A DNA stretch of 43,225 bases, taken from IMG/VR virus record IMGVR_UViG_3300042429_000865, positions 1 to 43,225 of that record. The stretch is one strand, 5' to 3'. This DNA is from a virus. Shown piece after piece: positions 25,826-33,527 of this stretch (position 1 is the first letter of the stretch; every line of letters starts with the position of its first letter). Made by a program: the position numbers and the translations under genes. A model generated the notes under the pieces. The model saw nothing but the letters and a program-made list of their open reading frames with translations. It searched no databases and was not told the origin of the DNA.

Positions 25826-27033
25826 CAGGACGCCCGCTCAATCCGCGACACGATCAGCGGCATGTATTCGGACTCGCGCTCAATGGCCACGCACGCGAAA
25901 CCCTCAAGCAAACAAGCCTCTACGGTGGCGCCGCTACCGGCGAACGGCTCGAGCACAGTACCGCCGGGAGGGGTGATGAGACGTACCAACCATTGCATCA
26001 GGGCTAAGGGCTTGACGGTTGGATGGCGTACGCCGTTAACGTCGGGGCGCTCTTTGGTCGGCGCCTTGGCCTGATAGCGGAATGTGGGGAAGAATCGGGA
26101 CGCGCCGCCGGAGTCGGCGTGACCCTCTGGCCGACCGTCCCGCAGTTCCCCAACTTCCCCCATGATTCCCGCCGAACGACCACGCCGCTTGATTCCGACC
26201 GCGGGTGTGGACTTGCTAACCCCGCTCTGCTCATCCACCTCAGCGGCGGCGGCGGGGTCGAGAAGGACGTTCGCGGGCCAACGGCCGGCGTCTGATGGCG
26301 CAAAGGTCTGCCGAGTCTGCGCGGGCGCGTAACTTGACTTCGCGGTATTCACGCCCTGCGTCACTGAGTTTTCGGGGTAGCCGTCAGTTGCAGCTACACG
26401 GCACCCGTCAACATTCAACGCCCCGACGCCATGCTCCAACACATTGCCGGCGACGGTACCGCGGAACGGCTTACGCGCCAACACGATCGGCTCGAACGCG
26501 GGTTTAAGTGCGGTGCCCCAACCGTGCCACTGTTTCGCGGCGTCGGTGGCGGGGGCGGTGATGTCCGGAAGGCCATCAAGTTCCTGAACTCCGTGACAGA
26601 ACTTGCGGCCCTTGCCGCCGCTGGTTCCTTCTGGGCTTCGGTACTTGCCAATAACCTCTCGCTCAGCGCCCGCCGCCTTGTCAATCGCCTTGCCCACGTC
26701 CAACGACTTAGGAAACCCGCTCCCGTACAGCCACGCCAAGTTGTCTCTAATTTCGAACCCGGCATCCTCGATGGCTACCGCGAGCCGGTGCCATGTGCGC
26801 GTCCCGCCGAACGCCACCATGTGGCCGCCCGGCTTGAGAACGCGGAGGGCCTCTTTCCAGAGAACGGGGTTAAACGCGATAGCGCCAACGTCCCACGCCT
26901 TGCCCATAAACCCGAGACCGTACGGCGGGTCGGTGACAATGCTGTCGACGCTGTTGTCGGGTAGGTCGCGGATAACGTCCAAGCAGTCGCCGTGGTGCAG
27001 CGTCACAGTCTCGGTCTGGTGGTGGACAGACAA
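25825..27033 (-). CDS. DNA methyltransferase, N4/N6 (DPPY) type
   Basis: This 402-residue, beta-class amino-methyltransferase has catalytic DPPYGLGFMGKAWD (about residues 35-48) followed by LRVLKPGGHMVAFGGTRTWHRL, and a C-terminal AdoMet-binding EPFAGSGATVEACLLEGFACVAIE (about 364-387). HPTVKPLALMQWLVRL just before is also typical. The middle carries an insert, probably the target-recognition region. There is no partner restriction gene, so it likely protects phage DNA against host restriction or marks it. TTG start at 27033 with AGGTGGG upstream. First gene of the leftward operon. Confidence 0.93.
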   Translation of the reverse strand: MSVHHQTETVTLHHGDCLDVIRDLPDNSVDSIVTDPPYGLGFMGKAWDVGAIAFNPVLWKEALRVLKPGGHMVAFGGTRTWHRLAVAIEDAGFEIRDNLAWLYGSGFPKSLDVGKAIDKAAGAEREVIGKYRSPEGTSGGKGRKFCHGVQELDGLPDITAPATDAAKQWHGWGTALKPAFEPIVLARKPFRGTVAGNVLEHGVGALNVDGCRVAATDGYPENSVTQGVNTAKSSYAPAQTRQTFAPSDAGRWPANVLLDPAAAAEVDEQSGVSKSTPAVGIKRRGRSAGIMGEVGELRDGRPEGHADSGGASRFFPTFRYQAKAPTKERPDVNGVRHPTVKPLALMQWLVRLITPPGGTVLEPFAGSGATVEACLLEGFACVAIERESEYMPLIVSRIERAS

Positions 27034-27435
27034 AGTAAGCCCACCTCCGCGCGATTAGTTTTTGGTGGCCGCGCGGCCGCGCAGCATGCAGCCTCACGCC
27101 TTATCGGGCGTATAGGTAAAGGGGGGTCCCGTGTGGGTGAGGGTTGCTGCGCGGCCGGCTGCGGCCGCATCAAGAGGGTTGCGGGTGCTGACCTGTAAAT
27201 GGGTAGCGTTTTCCCCAACCTCAATAATACTAACATGCGAGCGTCACATGAAATGGCTGCATATTCGATGGGGCTCTGAGAGGCTCTGTAAGCGACGAAA
27301 ACGGTCTCGCCTAAGGATTCATAGAGGGAAGCTGTTTAAGTCGCTTAGCATTCGATCTGGGGGCCCTTACGGGCATTGCTGCATGTCGGCCGGTGGCGCC
27401 GTGGCGCTGCCGGGGCCACCGCGGGTGCATCCGGC
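27034..27435. other. Non-coding region upstream of leftward operon
   Basis: No convincing gene is seen. It holds NotI-like GCGGCCGC palindromes near 27069 and 27163, the 25-bp operator-like repeat at 27243-27267 and, reading leftward from it, a TTCATG/TATTAT pair with 17-base spacing that could be the promoter of the methyltransferase-HNH-terminase operon. The leader between that promoter and the methyltransferase start would be about 190 bases long. Confidence 0.5.
27243..27267 (-). promoter_or_regulatory. 25-bp operator/promoter element, left copy
   Basis: This 25-base sequence is identical to the reverse complement of 29246-29270. On the minus strand it reads CGAATATGCAGCC... ending ...CATGTGAC and points toward the methyltransferase. 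Followed on that strand by TATTAT 17 bases after TTCATG, it may overlap a promoter -35 element. A shared regulator of the two outward-facing transcription units is inferred. Confidence 0.7.
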
Positions 27436-27463
27436 GTTCGAACACGCGTTCGATGATGGCTAG

Positions 27464-27472
27464 TTATCCACA
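27464..27472 (+). promoter_or_regulatory. DnaA box, left
   Basis: TTATCCACA is a perfect match to the consensus DnaA box, within a 15-base sequence (27462-27476) repeated exactly at 27758-27772. Confidence 0.8.
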
Positions 27473-27524
27473 GGCTGGCCGGCCTGGGGCGGCCCAGGGC
27501 AGTCCAGGGCACCAACGCAACGCG

Positions 27525-27552
27525 CTGACCTGCAGTAGGGCACCTAGGGCAG
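27525..27552 (+). repeat. Origin inverted repeat, left arm
   Basis: These 28 bases are the exact reverse complement of 27647-27674. The arm contains CTGCAG, two AGGGCA iterons and CCTAGG. The spacer of 94 bases is AT-rich compared with the rest of the genome, so the pair could extrude a cruciform or hold opposed protein arrays. Confidence 0.9.
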
Positions 27553-27646
27553 CATTTCGCCATTGTCACCCTCAAACGCTATACGCTATTCCCTATATGC
27601 ACTCTATTAACATTAGTAACAACATATGAGCGATAATGGACAACTA

Positions 27647-27674
27647 CTGCCCTAGGTGCCCTACTGCAGGTCAG
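27647..27674 (-). repeat. Origin inverted repeat, right arm
   Basis: Exact reverse complement of 27525-27552. Two further TGCCCT iterons lie just outside it at 27688 and 27709, mirroring the two outside the left arm, with spacings of 9 and 31 bases on both sides. Confidence 0.9.
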
Positions 27675-27759
27675 AGCGTTTCCTAGGTGCCCTGGGCTTT
27701 CCCGTTACTGCCCTGCGTTGTTAGAACACGCGTTCGAACACTGCTGGAGTGCCGCGAAG

Positions 27760-27768
27760 TTATCCACA
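27760..27768 (+). promoter_or_regulatory. DnaA box, right
   Basis: Second perfect TTATCCACA, in the same orientation as the left one and preceded by the same GAACACGCGTTCGA sequence, with one additional helical turn between (22 rather than 10 bases). Confidence 0.8.
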
Positions 27769-27995
27769 GGCTTTCCGTGGCACCGTACCCGCGGTGGCAC
27801 CAGTAATCGACGCTTGCAAGGCTGTAAGCATTCGCACTCGCGACACGCCGGATTCCTGCCGATTTAAGAATGTGTGATAGGCATCACGTGTCCTTGTTGC
27901 ACGTGCAAAATGCGTGAGCAACTGCGTACGCATCGCCGCCGATATAGGACGTGACAATTGCAGCTAGTGCCGGCTTTCGCGCAATTCCCCAATAT

Positions 27996-28025
27996 CTAAA
28001 ACAGAGAAATGGCCTGGTGGGGGCC
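27996..28025 (-). repeat. Second copy of the cos-side sequence element
   Basis: On the minus strand GGCCCCCACC (28025-28016) is followed eight bases later by TCTCTGTTTTAG (28007-27996). The same two blocks, in the same order, lie at 25023-25032 and 25045-25056 beside the small terminase gene with a 12-base spacer. This suggests a shared binding site in both non-coding regions; role unknown. Confidence 0.55.
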
Positions 28026-28080
28026 GTTTTACATTTGGTGTGGATGATTTGCAAAGTTCGCTGCGCGGCCGCGATTCCGC

Positions 28081-28110
28081 GGAACAAATGCGGCAACGGG
28101 CCGTTATAGT
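28081..28110 (+). promoter_or_regulatory. Possible rightward promoter
   Basis: TATAGT at 28105-28110 matches a -10 box well (five of six); the -35 region GGAACA at 28081-28086 with an 18-base spacer is poor. It would start a transcript about 90 bases before the gene at 28205, reading through the hairpin at 28147-28178. Confidence 0.4.
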
Positions 28111-28146
28111 TGCGTGAGTACCGGCAAAGGCGCCGGAACGAAGAAA

Positions 28147-28178
28147 GGCCCCCCGGGAGCGTCAACTCCCGGAGGGCC
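28147..28178 (-). terminator. Leftward intrinsic terminator before the origin
   Basis: GGCCC-C-CCGGGAG pairs with CTCCCGG-A-GGGCC (28147-28159 with 28166-28178, one mismatch) and is followed on the minus strand by TTTCTT. This is a good intrinsic terminator for leftward transcription and would shield the origin from antisense transcripts of the early operon. On the plus strand there is no U-tract, so rightward transcription can pass. Confidence 0.75.
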
Positions 28179-28204
28179 GAGCACCAAAACCCGAATCACC
28201 CGTC

Positions 28205-29029
28205 ATGAATGAAAGCGAGAATGAGATGCAAAACCAATTTAACACCAGTGATGATCTGTCGGCAACATCCCCGTACGGCGAGGCGTTCGAAGAGTACGAC
28301 CCGCGGTTCATCCGGGACACCGACGACCCCGAACCCGCGGCACCGTCCGCGGGGCGGATGCGCAAGCACCGCTCCCTTGCCGAGGCGCGCCAGAAGCGGG
28401 ACCGGCTGGTGGCCGACCTGTCGCCGCTGGCCGCTCTGGGTGTCGACCCGTCCGGCCCGCCGCTGAGTCGCCCCCAGGTGGCGCTCTTGCTCGGACTGTC
28501 CCACAAAACGGTTCGATCAACGGTGGCACGTAACGCCGACGAGGTCGCCGGCGGCGACGCCGGAGCGGACCTGCTCGATATGACCGCGGTGGCCCGGTTG
28601 GCTTTGCTGACTCGCCACTCGGCCTCCCCGATGGTGGGTCGGATCCACCGGGCGCTCGATCCGGAGTCGGCGCGGCCGATTCTCCGGTTTGCAAGCCTCG
28701 AGGACGGCCCCACGGCTACTCACCGCGGGGCTGCTTCTGCCGCACTCGAGACCGCGTACGGGCTCATCACGTCCGTCTGGGATCAGGACCCCGCGGTGGT
28801 GTGGGAGCGCGCTCGCGGCATGGCGCCGGAGGAGGCGGCCGCGGTGATCGTGGTTCTGGCCGCAATCGTTCCCGACGACCGCTCGGGCCTGCTCGACTGG
28901 GTGAAGGGCATGACCCCCGACGGTACTGTCGCGGCGGGGCTGTGCCAGATCATCCCGACGCCGCAGACCGCGGCCGACGGGCGGGCGCTGTCCACCACCA
29001 TCACGGACGCCGAGCTCGGGCTGCGATGA
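28205..29029 (+). CDS. Putative DNA-binding protein, unknown family
   Basis: This 274-residue protein has an acidic N-terminus (1-45), a basic stretch GRMRKHRSLAEARQKRDRL (about 50-68), a helix-turn-helix-like segment LSRPQVALLLGLSHKTVRSTV (about 87-107) and a helical Ala-rich C-terminal half. It is the first gene right of the origin and lies between the two copies of the 25-bp element, so a regulator (possibly the immunity repressor) or an origin-binding initiator is conceivable, but neither is shown. ATG 28205 lacks a good ribosome binding site; an in-frame ATG at 28226 is the alternative. Confidence 0.7.
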   Translation: MNESENEMQNQFNTSDDLSATSPYGEAFEEYDPRFIRDTDDPEPAAPSAGRMRKHRSLAEARQKRDRLVADLSPLAALGVDPSGPPLSRPQVALLLGLSHKTVRSTVARNADEVAGGDAGADLLDMTAVARLALLTRHSASPMVGRIHRALDPESARPILRFASLEDGPTATHRGAASAALETAYGLITSVWDQDPAVVWERARGMAPEEAAAVIVVLAAIVPDDRSGLLDWVKGMTPDGTVAAGLCQIIPTPQTAADGRALSTTITDAELGLR

Positions 29030-29205
29030 CCGTGGAGCACGTCGCGCGGGTCGAGTACGTCTCCTACCACGGCGGGCGGCCCTTCCGGGCCGTCTGCCCG
29101 TGCGGGATGATCTCGCGCGCGTACGCGACGGCGGAGGACGCGCAGGCTTTGGCCGACGCGCACACCGCCGACCCGTCAGTGCGGAACCTGTCGGTGGCGC
29201 GATAG
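29026..29205 (+). CDS. Small CxC-type zinc-binding-like protein
   Basis: This 59-residue protein overlaps the preceding stop by ATGA. It has CPCGMISRAY...ALADAHTAD, a CxC...H pattern found in several tiny actinophage proteins of unknown role; a second such protein lies at 37199-37387. It may bind zinc. It ends just before a strong hairpin, so it is probably the last gene of a two-gene unit. Confidence 0.7.
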   Translation: MTVEHVARVEYVSYHGGRPFRAVCPCGMISRAYATAEDAQALADAHTADPSVRNLSVAR

Positions 29206-29211
29206 GCGACA

Positions 29212-29246
29212 GCGGGGAGGCCGGCCGGGTTTACCGGCCTCCCCGC
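29212..29246 (+). terminator. Hairpin after the two-gene unit
   Basis: A perfect 13-bp stem, GCGGGGAGGCCGG (29212-29224) with CCGGCCTCCCCGC (29234-29246), lies six bases after the stop at 29205. Its last bases abut the 25-bp repeat at 29246. Without a U-tract, but strong and correctly placed, it likely ends the transcript of 28205-29205. Confidence 0.7.
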
Positions 29247-29270
29247 GAATATGCAGCCATTTCATGTGAC
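29246..29270 (+). promoter_or_regulatory. 25-bp operator/promoter element, right copy
   Basis: Reverse complement of 27243-27267, here pointing rightward to the exonuclease gene. GTGACA at 29266-29271 with TAGTAAT around 29289-29295 (17-18 base spacing) could be a promoter whose -35 box overlaps the end of the element. The gene at 29318 starts about 25 bases later. Confidence 0.7.
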
Positions 29271-29317
29271 ACCCGTACCGCATACTTGTAGTAATCCCCG
29301 AAAGGACAACTAGCACA

Positions 29318-30103
29318 GTGACTCTCGCAACTCAGGACGACTTCTTCGCCGACGCGGTGCCCGCGCCGGTGGTGGATTCGGTGCGCGACGACCTGATCGC
29401 GGTGGTGGAGCGGGACTGGCTGAACCACCCGCGGAGCCTGCAGCGCGCGATCGGACCGTCGGAGGTGGGCGTGGCTTGCACTCGCCAACTGGCGGCGAAG
29501 GTTGCGGGGGCACCGCGCGTGAATCCGGCCGGCGATATCATGCCGGCCTGGTTGGGCACCGCCGGGCACGCAAAGCTCGAGGAGGCGTTCAACGCCGACA
29601 ACGCACGCCTCACCGCGGAGGGCAAGCACCTGCGGTGGCTGATCGAGAATCGGGTGGAGGTTGCACCCGGTTTGTCGGGGAGCTGCGATCTGTTCGACGT
29701 CATCGAGGGCAGGGCAATCGACCACAAGTTCCTGGGCGCCACCACGTTCCGCGCGTACAAGAAGGACGGGCCGCCGCGCCATTACGTGGTCCAGGCTATG
29801 TGCTACGGGGCTGGTTGGGTTCGCGCCGGCTACGAGGTGCGGGAGGTCGCTATCTGGATGTTGCCCCGCGCCGGCAGCCTGTCCGGCTCGTATCTGTGGA
29901 CGGCACCGTTCGACCCGTCGGTGGCCGACGCGGCGGTGGATCGCCTCGCCAAGGTTCGCACGGCGGTCGCCGCTATCGGTGCGGCCGCAGATTTCTCGCA
30001 GTTGTCGCGGGTGCCGGCAACGCCGGATAAGGGTTGCCGGTTCTGCCCCGTGTACTCGGCGGCGACACCTCGCGACGGCACGTTTTCCTGCCCGGGCAAG
30101 TAG
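29318..30103 (+). CDS. Cas4/RecB-like exonuclease
   Basis: This 261-residue PD-(D/E)XK nuclease has GTAGHAKLEEAF (about 80-91), GSCDLFD...AIDHKFLG (about 122-140, the D...DxK core) and QAMCYGAGW (about 155-163). Four Cys (C54 and CRFC...SC near the C-terminus) can hold an iron-sulfur cluster as in Cas4. In mycobacteriophages this family is a DNA end-processing exonuclease used in recombination or replication. GTG start at 29318 with GAAAGGA upstream. First gene of the main early operon. Confidence 0.9.
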   Translation: MTLATQDDFFADAVPAPVVDSVRDDLIAVVERDWLNHPRSLQRAIGPSEVGVACTRQLAAKVAGAPRVNPAGDIMPAWLGTAGHAKLEEAFNADNARLTAEGKHLRWLIENRVEVAPGLSGSCDLFDVIEGRAIDHKFLGATTFRAYKKDGPPRHYVVQAMCYGAGWVRAGYEVREVAIWMLPRAGSLSGSYLWTAPFDPSVADAAVDRLAKVRTAVAAIGAAADFSQLSRVPATPDKGCRFCPVYSAATPRDGTFSCPGK

Positions 30104-30178
30104 CCCCCCAGACACCGCCCGCGGCGAGCGGACCAATCGCCGCGCCAAGGAAGAAATAACAGGAAGAGGTAACACACG

Positions 30179-30673
30179 ATGATCGACCCCAATCAGTTTC
30201 TGACGGGTAGCGGCTCGCCGGCCGCGAAGTTCCCGACGATCGGAACCACGGTGGCCGGAACGATCACCACCGAGCCGACGGTGGTGCAGCAGACCGCATT
30301 CGGCACCAACGAGCCCCTCGCATGGGCGGACGGCAGCCCGAGGCTGCAGATGGTCGTCGAGGTGAACACGGCGGAGGGCCCGCAGCGGTTCTTTATCAAA
30401 GCGGGTCTCAAGAACGCGGTGGCGGATGCGGTTCGCGCGGCCGGCGTGACGGGCCTCCAGGTGGGTGGCGCGCTCAGCGTGACGTACACCGGGGATTTGG
30501 CTCCGACCCGTCCCGGCATCGCGGGGGCCAAGGTGTACGCGGCCTCCTACACGGCGCCGGCCCCGGTGCCGGTGGCTGTGCCGGCGGGCCCGCCCATCGT
30601 GCCCGCACCGAAGGTGTCGGTTCCGACCGCTCCGCCGCTGACGGCTGAGGCCGCTCTGGCCGCGCTGGCCTAG
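30179..30673 (+). CDS. Possible single-strand DNA-binding protein
   Basis: In this 164-residue protein the region 20-120 is beta-rich (KFPTIGTTVAGTITTEPTVVQQ, RLQMVVEVNTAEGPQRFFIKAG, GLQVGGALSVTYTGDL), which fits an OB-like fold; the C-terminal 45 residues are Pro/Ala/Val-rich and flexible. Position right after a Cas4-like nuclease and before the primase/helicase suggests a single-strand-binding or recombination partner. AGGAAGAGG precedes ATG 30179. The functional call is inference only. Confidence 0.65.
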   Translation: MIDPNQFLTGSGSPAAKFPTIGTTVAGTITTEPTVVQQTAFGTNEPLAWADGSPRLQMVVEVNTAEGPQRFFIKAGLKNAVADAVRAAGVTGLQVGGALSVTYTGDLAPTRPGIAGAKVYAASYTAPAPVPVAVPAGPPIVPAPKVSVPTAPPLTAEAALAALA

Positions 30674-30682
30674 TGGTTAGCG

Positions 30683-30719
30683 CCCGGCGGCGCGGAGTTC
30701 GTAGCTCCGCGCCGCCGGG
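30683..30719 (+). terminator. Strong hairpin inside the early operon
   Basis: A perfect 15-bp stem (30683-30697 with 30705-30719) with a 7-base loop lies ten bases after the stop of the preceding gene. No U-tract follows. It may lower expression of the genes downstream relative to the exonuclease and the SSB-like protein. Confidence 0.7.
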
Positions 30720-30768
30720 ACTTCACCCACCCATCCCCTGTCTGAGAGTTTGAGGAGGTCCCCCAAGT

Positions 30769-31020
30769 ATGCCCGATGTTTTGGTGTTCGAGTCGGCTGC
30801 CTGCCAGTCCTGCAAAGCGACTGAGCGTTGGTTGCAGTCGCGCGGTATCGAGTTCACCGCGGTGCGTGTCGACACTTTGCCGCAGGTTGGCGAGAAGTTG
30901 CGCGCCGCCGGCCACATGTCGCTGCCCGTCGTCAGCGTCACGCGTGAGGACGGCGGCATCGCACAGTGGGAGGGGCACCGCCCGTCCATGCTGGAGATGG
31001 TGCTCGGGGGTGCGGCGTGA
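30769..31020 (+). CDS. NrdH-like glutaredoxin
   Basis: This 83-residue thioredoxin-fold protein has the redox motif CQSC (about 12-15), then ATERWLQSRGIEFTAVRVD, the cis-proline part MSLPVVSV and a C-terminal WEGHRPSML. This is the NrdH pattern of actinobacteria and their phages, where it reduces ribonucleotide reductase. No phage reductase gene is seen, so it would serve the host enzyme. Ribosome binding site GAGGAGG upstream; it overlaps the next gene by four bases. Confidence 0.9.
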   Translation: MPDVLVFESAACQSCKATERWLQSRGIEFTAVRVDTLPQVGEKLRAAGHMSLPVVSVTREDGGIAQWEGHRPSMLEMVLGGAA

Positions 31021-33527
31021 ATTTCGCTGACCTTCTGACTGATGCTCTCGGCTACACGGCCGACGAGTGTGTGTCGATTTCTACCGCGGCTCCCGGTTCG
31101 CAGTTCCGTAGCGTGGTGGTCCCGGTTATCGAGGCCGTGGCGCTGGTGGAGTCGCTAGGCTCGACCGTGAGCGTCTATCACAGCGTCAACGCCGTTACGT
31201 GCGGCGGTGGTTCTGGCCGCGGCGGCGTCGATGACGTGACGCGGTTGGCCGCGGCGGTGGTGGATCTCGACGTCAAGCCCGGCGGCTGCCGGGACCTTCG
31301 GCATGCCCGCGAGATCCTGGCCGGCATTGCAGCTCTGATCGGTGCGCCGTCCGCGGTGGTGCGCTCCGGCGGTGGGCTGCATGGCTACTGGTCGATTTCC
31401 GACGGGCAGATCGGCTCCGACGCGGACCGCGCCCGCGCGGTGTCGCTGTTGAAGCGGTTCGGCGATATGTGCCGGCGGGTCGCGCGTGAGCATGGCGCGG
31501 AGATTGACAGCGTGTTCGATCTGGCGCGGGTGATGCGCACGCCGGGCAGCTGGAATATCAAGTCGGCGCCGCCGGAGTTGGTGGTGGCGGAGATGGCTCC
31601 GGGCGAGGCGTTGACGGTGGCGGGGTTGTCGTCGCTTCTCGACCGTCTTGGGGTGGCGGCGCCGGAGCCGGTGTCGACGCTCACGGTGGAGCAGACGTGG
31701 GCCGCCATGCCAACTAAGGATTGCGACTACGCAAAGCAGGCACGGGCAGGTTGGCGTGACGATGTGCCGACTGAGGGCCGTCATCAGTGGCTGTTGTCGC
31801 AGATGGTGCGGGTTGCGGCGATGAAGCGTCGCGGCTGCCTCACCGCGGCCGGCGTGGAGTCGTCGAGGTCCGCGGTGGCGGCCCGGTTCCGGGTGTTGTG
31901 CGCGGACCGCGATGTGCCCGCTCCGGAGGTTCCTGACGCGATCGAGTGGGGCGAGAATCTCGTCGCCGGAATGTCCGATGAGGAGGTGCACGCCGAGTTG
32001 GGCGGGCACGCGCACCTGGAAGACCTTCTGGCTGACGGCCCGGTAACCGTGGAGGACGCGGTTACCGAGGTTTCGGAGCTGTTCGCCATGCGTGATGACG
32101 AGGGCGTCGATGATGGTGGCGAGGTCGACGAGTCCGACCTGGCCCCCAACGCGGGGACGGTGCCGCGCACCGATGACGGCGCCGCAATGCTGGTTGTCCG
32201 CAGCTGGAAGGGCAACCTGCTGTTCGCGCCGGATCTGAACCGGTGGCTGATCTGGGACGGGTCGCGCTGGCGTCTGCGCCCCGACGATTCGCCCGCGTAC
32301 ATCGCGGTGCGTAGAACCATCCGCGCAATCAGGGCAGGAGCAGACGTGGGCGTGTTGGCGTGGCAGCGTCAGTTGCAGTCGGCAAGCAAGATTTCCGGTG
32401 TGGCGGCCCTGGTTCGCCGCGATCCGGCGATCCACACTTCGGCCGATGATCTGGACTCGAACGGGTGGATTCTCAACGCGCCCAACGGTCTGATCTGTCT
32501 GCGGTCAGGTGACGTGTCTCCGGCTGATCCGGCTGCGCGGTGCACACTGTCGACGGGTGTTCCGGTCGATCCGGACATGGCGACCCCGAGGTTCCTCGAG
32601 TTCATGGACCGCACGTTCGGCGGCGACGCTGAGCTGATCTCCTATATCCAGCGGTGGGCCGGCAAGTCGGCTATCGGTGAGATGACGTCGCAGACGGCGG
32701 CTTTTTGCAACGGTGAGGGAGCCAACGGTAAGTCCGTACTCGTCGAGGTTCTGGCTGGTGTGCTCGGCGAGTACGCGGCGATCATGCCGCCGGACTTCCT
32801 CCTCGCTGATCGTGGCGACCGCCACGAGACGGAGATCGCCCGTCTGCGCGGGGTGCGACTGGCGGTGGCGTCTGAGGTCAACGGCGGCAACGGCGGTTCC
32901 TGGGATGAGACCAAGCTCAAGGCCCTCACGGGTGACGGCACGCTGATCGGGCGCGCTATGCGTCAGGATCACTTCGAGTTCACGAACCGGCTAACCCTCT
33001 GGATCACTGGCAACCACATGCCGGTGGTTAAGTCCGGAGGGCACAGCTTCTGGCGGCGGCTGCGCCGCATCCCGTTTAACTACATCGTGCCGGTGTCGGA
33101 GCAGAAAGAGGGCCTGGCGGATAGCCTCATCGCCTCAGAGGGTCCGGGCATTCTGTGGTGGATCGTTCAGGGTGCGTTGAACTTTCAGCGGTTCGGCGAC
33201 GCTGACCCGCCGGCGGTGTTGGAGGCAACGGCGGAGTACCGGCTGTCCGAGGATCAGCTGGGGCGGTTCGCCGAAGAGGCGCTGGTGTTCGGCGGCGGCG
33301 ACACCGCCACGATCGCCTCTAACTCGCTGTACGTCGGGTATCGAAGCTGGTGCCGCGATCACGGTGAGGACGAGCTGACGGAGCGCGCGTTCATGAAGGA
33401 GCTGCGGGCGCGGTGGGGTGTCGAGCCGATCAAGGTGACCGGCGGGCACCGTCACCGCAGCAACGTGTCTTGGGCTGAGACGCGCACGGCGGCGACGCCG
33501 GTCACGGCGGAGGATTTCCTCCGGTGA
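31017..33527 (+). CDS. Primase/helicase, D5-type
   Basis: This 836-residue protein was started at GTG 31017 (GTGA overlap). The N-terminal part looks like a primase-polymerase domain with VVDLDVK (about 80-86) and SGGGLHGYWSIS (about 115-126). The C-terminal half has a D5_N segment (DDLDSNGWILNAPNGLICLRSG) and a superfamily 3-type helicase: Walker A GEGANGKS (about 566-573), LAVASEVNGG (about 618-627) and WITGNHMPVV (about 660-669). It would unwind and prime the phage origin. It is the only replication enzyme of this kind here; polymerase must come from the host. Confidence 0.9.
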   Translation: MNFADLLTDALGYTADECVSISTAAPGSQFRSVVVPVIEAVALVESLGSTVSVYHSVNAVTCGGGSGRGGVDDVTRLAAAVVDLDVKPGGCRDLRHAREILAGIAALIGAPSAVVRSGGGLHGYWSISDGQIGSDADRARAVSLLKRFGDMCRRVAREHGAEIDSVFDLARVMRTPGSWNIKSAPPELVVAEMAPGEALTVAGLSSLLDRLGVAAPEPVSTLTVEQTWAAMPTKDCDYAKQARAGWRDDVPTEGRHQWLLSQMVRVAAMKRRGCLTAAGVESSRSAVAARFRVLCADRDVPAPEVPDAIEWGENLVAGMSDEEVHAELGGHAHLEDLLADGPVTVEDAVTEVSELFAMRDDEGVDDGGEVDESDLAPNAGTVPRTDDGAAMLVVRSWKGNLLFAPDLNRWLIWDGSRWRLRPDDSPAYIAVRRTIRAIRAGADVGVLAWQRQLQSASKISGVAALVRRDPAIHTSADDLDSNGWILNAPNGLICLRSGDVSPADPAARCTLSTGVPVDPDMATPRFLEFMDRTFGGDAELISYIQRWAGKSAIGEMTSQTAAFCNGEGANGKSVLVEVLAGVLGEYAAIMPPDFLLADRGDRHETEIARLRGVRLAVASEVNGGNGGSWDETKLKALTGDGTLIGRAMRQDHFEFTNRLTLWITGNHMPVVKSGGHSFWRRLRRIPFNYIVPVSEQKEGLADSLIASEGPGILWWIVQGALNFQRFGDADPPAVLEATAEYRLSEDQLGRFAEEALVFGGGDTATIASNSLYVGYRSWCRDHGEDELTERAFMKELRARWGVEPIKVTGGHRHRSNVSWAETRTAATPVTAEDFLR

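Larger units (their letters stand above)
27436..27772. other. Candidate replication origin
   Basis: From outside in: GAACACGCGTTCGA (27440-27453 and 27724-27737, same orientation), a perfect DnaA box TTATCCACA after each, four AGGGCA iterons on the left (27496, 27506, 27537, 27546) mirrored by four TGCCCT on the right (27648, 27657, 27688, 27709), perfect 28-bp inverted repeat arms, and a 94-base AT-rich core (27553-27646) that could unwind. It is non-coding, next to the replication operon. DnaA use plus a phage protein binding the iterons is inferred. Confidence 0.82.

Noticed and set aside
25825-27033. Restriction-modification system
   Set aside because: Only the methyltransferase is recognisable; the HNH protein lies at the terminase genes and fits the packaging-linked family rather than a restriction enzyme.
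27131-27463. Plus-strand frame of 110 codons upstream of the origin
   Set aside because: Runs through operator-like and origin repeats, no ribosome binding site, composition unlike the genes around it.
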